Shown one piece after another: positions 63,395-64,000 of a stretch of DNA of 64,000 nucleotides (position 1 is the stretch's first letter; each line of letters begins with the position of its first letter). The position numbers were made by a program, and so were the translations under genes. The notes beneath the pieces were generated by a model. It worked only from the letters and a program-made list of their open reading frames with translations. It searched no databases and was not told the DNA's origin. The DNA comes from TA-21 sp035620895 (GTDB taxonomy: Archaea; Thermoproteota; Nitrososphaeria; Nitrososphaerales; Nitrososphaeraceae), in the NCBI GenBank assembly GCA_035620895.1, contig DASPFY010000004.1, forward strand, positions 62,001-126,000, read 5' to 3'.

Positions 63395-63538
63395 GATATA
63401 TATACTATATGATATTTCCAATGGAAATAAAAAAGTCATTCAAACCAGAAGTATGTATAATATGATCGCAAAAACCCTATGAAATGATTAAATAAAGAGA
63501 TGAGCATCAAATGCATAGTTCACATCAGGTGCAACTAA

Positions 63539-64000
63539 TTGATAGTCGACCTTAACGTAAACAATAAAAAGGCGGTGGTAATAGGCGGTGGTACCGAGGG
63601 CCTACGTAAGATAAACGGACTTTTGGATCAAGAATGCGAAATAACAGTAATAACAAGTAGATTGAATAATCAACTCAAAAAAATGATGGCTGATGGAAGA
63701 ATTAAATTAATAAAAAGCAGAATCAAAGGTGTTGAAATTTTAGATGGATTCACAAATGTTTTCCTCATTTTGGCTGCAACTGATGATAGAGCATTAAATA
63801 GAAAACTCGTAGAGAAAGGAAGATCTATGGGGGCATTTGTCTATGCAGCAGATGATCCGAAAATAAGTGATTTCTCCTACGCGTCGCTGGTGAATGTCGA
63901 AGGTCTGATACAAGTAGCAATTTCGACGTCTGGAAAAAGTCCAATAATGGCTAGAAAAATAAGGATGAAAATAGAAAAGATGGTGCATAAGAGTATTAAT
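63539..64000 (+). CDS. Precorrin-2 dehydrogenase / siroheme synthase (partial)
   Basis: Runs off the window end. The TTG at 63539 starts a product with an N-terminal Rossmann motif (VVIGGGTEGLRKI at about residues 13-25), then LILAATDDRALN and the SYASLVNVEGLIQVAISTSGKSPIMARK region typical of the CysG/Met8 precorrin-2 dehydrogenase. It oxidises precorrin-2 and may ferrochelate to siroheme. 154 residues are visible. No stop is seen. Confidence 0.9.
   Translation, partial: MIVDLNVNNKKAVVIGGGTEGLRKINGLLDQECEITVITSRLNNQLKKMMADGRIKLIKSRIKGVEILDGFTNVFLILAATDDRALNRKLVEKGRSMGAFVYAADDPKISDFSYASLVNVEGLIQVAISTSGKSPIMARKIRMKIEKMVHKSIN

Noticed and set aside
1..64000. CRISPR array or defence system
   Set aside because: No regularly spaced direct repeats or cas-like genes were seen. 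The 30-base near-palindromes occur at only three sites and are not spaced as an array.

Overview
The window looks like a low-GC chromosome segment of an ammonia-oxidising-type thaumarchaeon (Nitrososphaerota). Archaeal markers are aRF1, Nop5 with fibrillarin, Trm1, TrmI, a Pus10-like protein, SRP54, Dph6, a proteasome alpha subunit, eS4, eS24 and eS31, RNase P protein Rnp1, F420 genes cofC and cofD, and an ESCRT-III/CdvB cell-division protein. TATA boxes lie about 30 bases before several starts, so many transcripts appear nearly leaderless. TTG and GTG starts are common, and two of the three tRNA genes carry introns. A Nitrosocosmicus-like soil lineage is plausible, but I cannot prove the genus from sequence alone.

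Layout. 0-9 kb: cysS, two secreted proteins, two microproteins, a CBS-domain regulator, aRF1, a HIT protein, ilvD and a VOC protein. 9-18 kb: a zinc dehydrogenase next to an LsrF-like aldolase/thiolase, two small C2H2 zinc-finger proteins, nop5-fibrillarin, RNase HII (no standard start codon), trm1, an orphan ABC ATPase, a MetF-like protein and a NUDIX hydrolase. 18-23 kb: a UbiD-family decarboxylase, purC, DUF371, psmA, a redoxin and a SPOUT methyltransferase. 23.3-31.1 kb: a ribosomal-protein cluster (uL3, uL4, uL23, uS19, uL22, uS3, uL29, Rnp1, uS17, uL14, uL24, eS4, uL5, uS14, uS8, uL6) that lacks uL2 and stops after uL6.

31.1-34.8 kb: a compact operon of nucleotidyltransferase, F420-type reductase and thiolase, followed by a DUF35 protein and an unknown protein. 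34.8-40.7 kb: intron-containing tRNA-Asn, a membrane protein and biotin genes bioA, bioB and bioF, with a serine recombinase inserted between bioA and bioB. This segment is bracketed by exact inverted copies of a 30-base near-palindrome, and a perfect 30-base palindrome lies inside it. 40.7-50.1 kb: CdvB, an ArsR-like regulator, tRNA-Thr beside a truncated antiporter remnant, purS, argS with a HAD phosphatase, tRNA-Arg(CCG) with a 14-base intron, a PQQ-type sugar dehydrogenase and eS24-eS31.

50.1-64 kb: a Pus10-like protein that seems to lack the catalytic aspartate, SRP54, Dph6, TrmI, a DUF5679 protein with a tandem-repeat basic tail, trpG-trpD, type II GAPDH, the RNase P RNA gene (not an ORF), a secreted membrane-anchored protein, cofD-cofC, an EMC3/YidC-like DUF106 protein, sufB with an inverted repeat in its promoter, and a precorrin-2 dehydrogenase that runs off the end.

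Most of the window is housekeeping: translation, RNA modification, cofactors (F420, biotin, siroheme, Fe-S) and amino-acid or purine synthesis. I see no CRISPR array, prophage or clear multi-gene defence system. The best candidates for something unusual are the 34.8-40.7 kb segment, the degenerate Pus10, the RNase HII start and the LsrF-like gene outside any quorum-sensing context.
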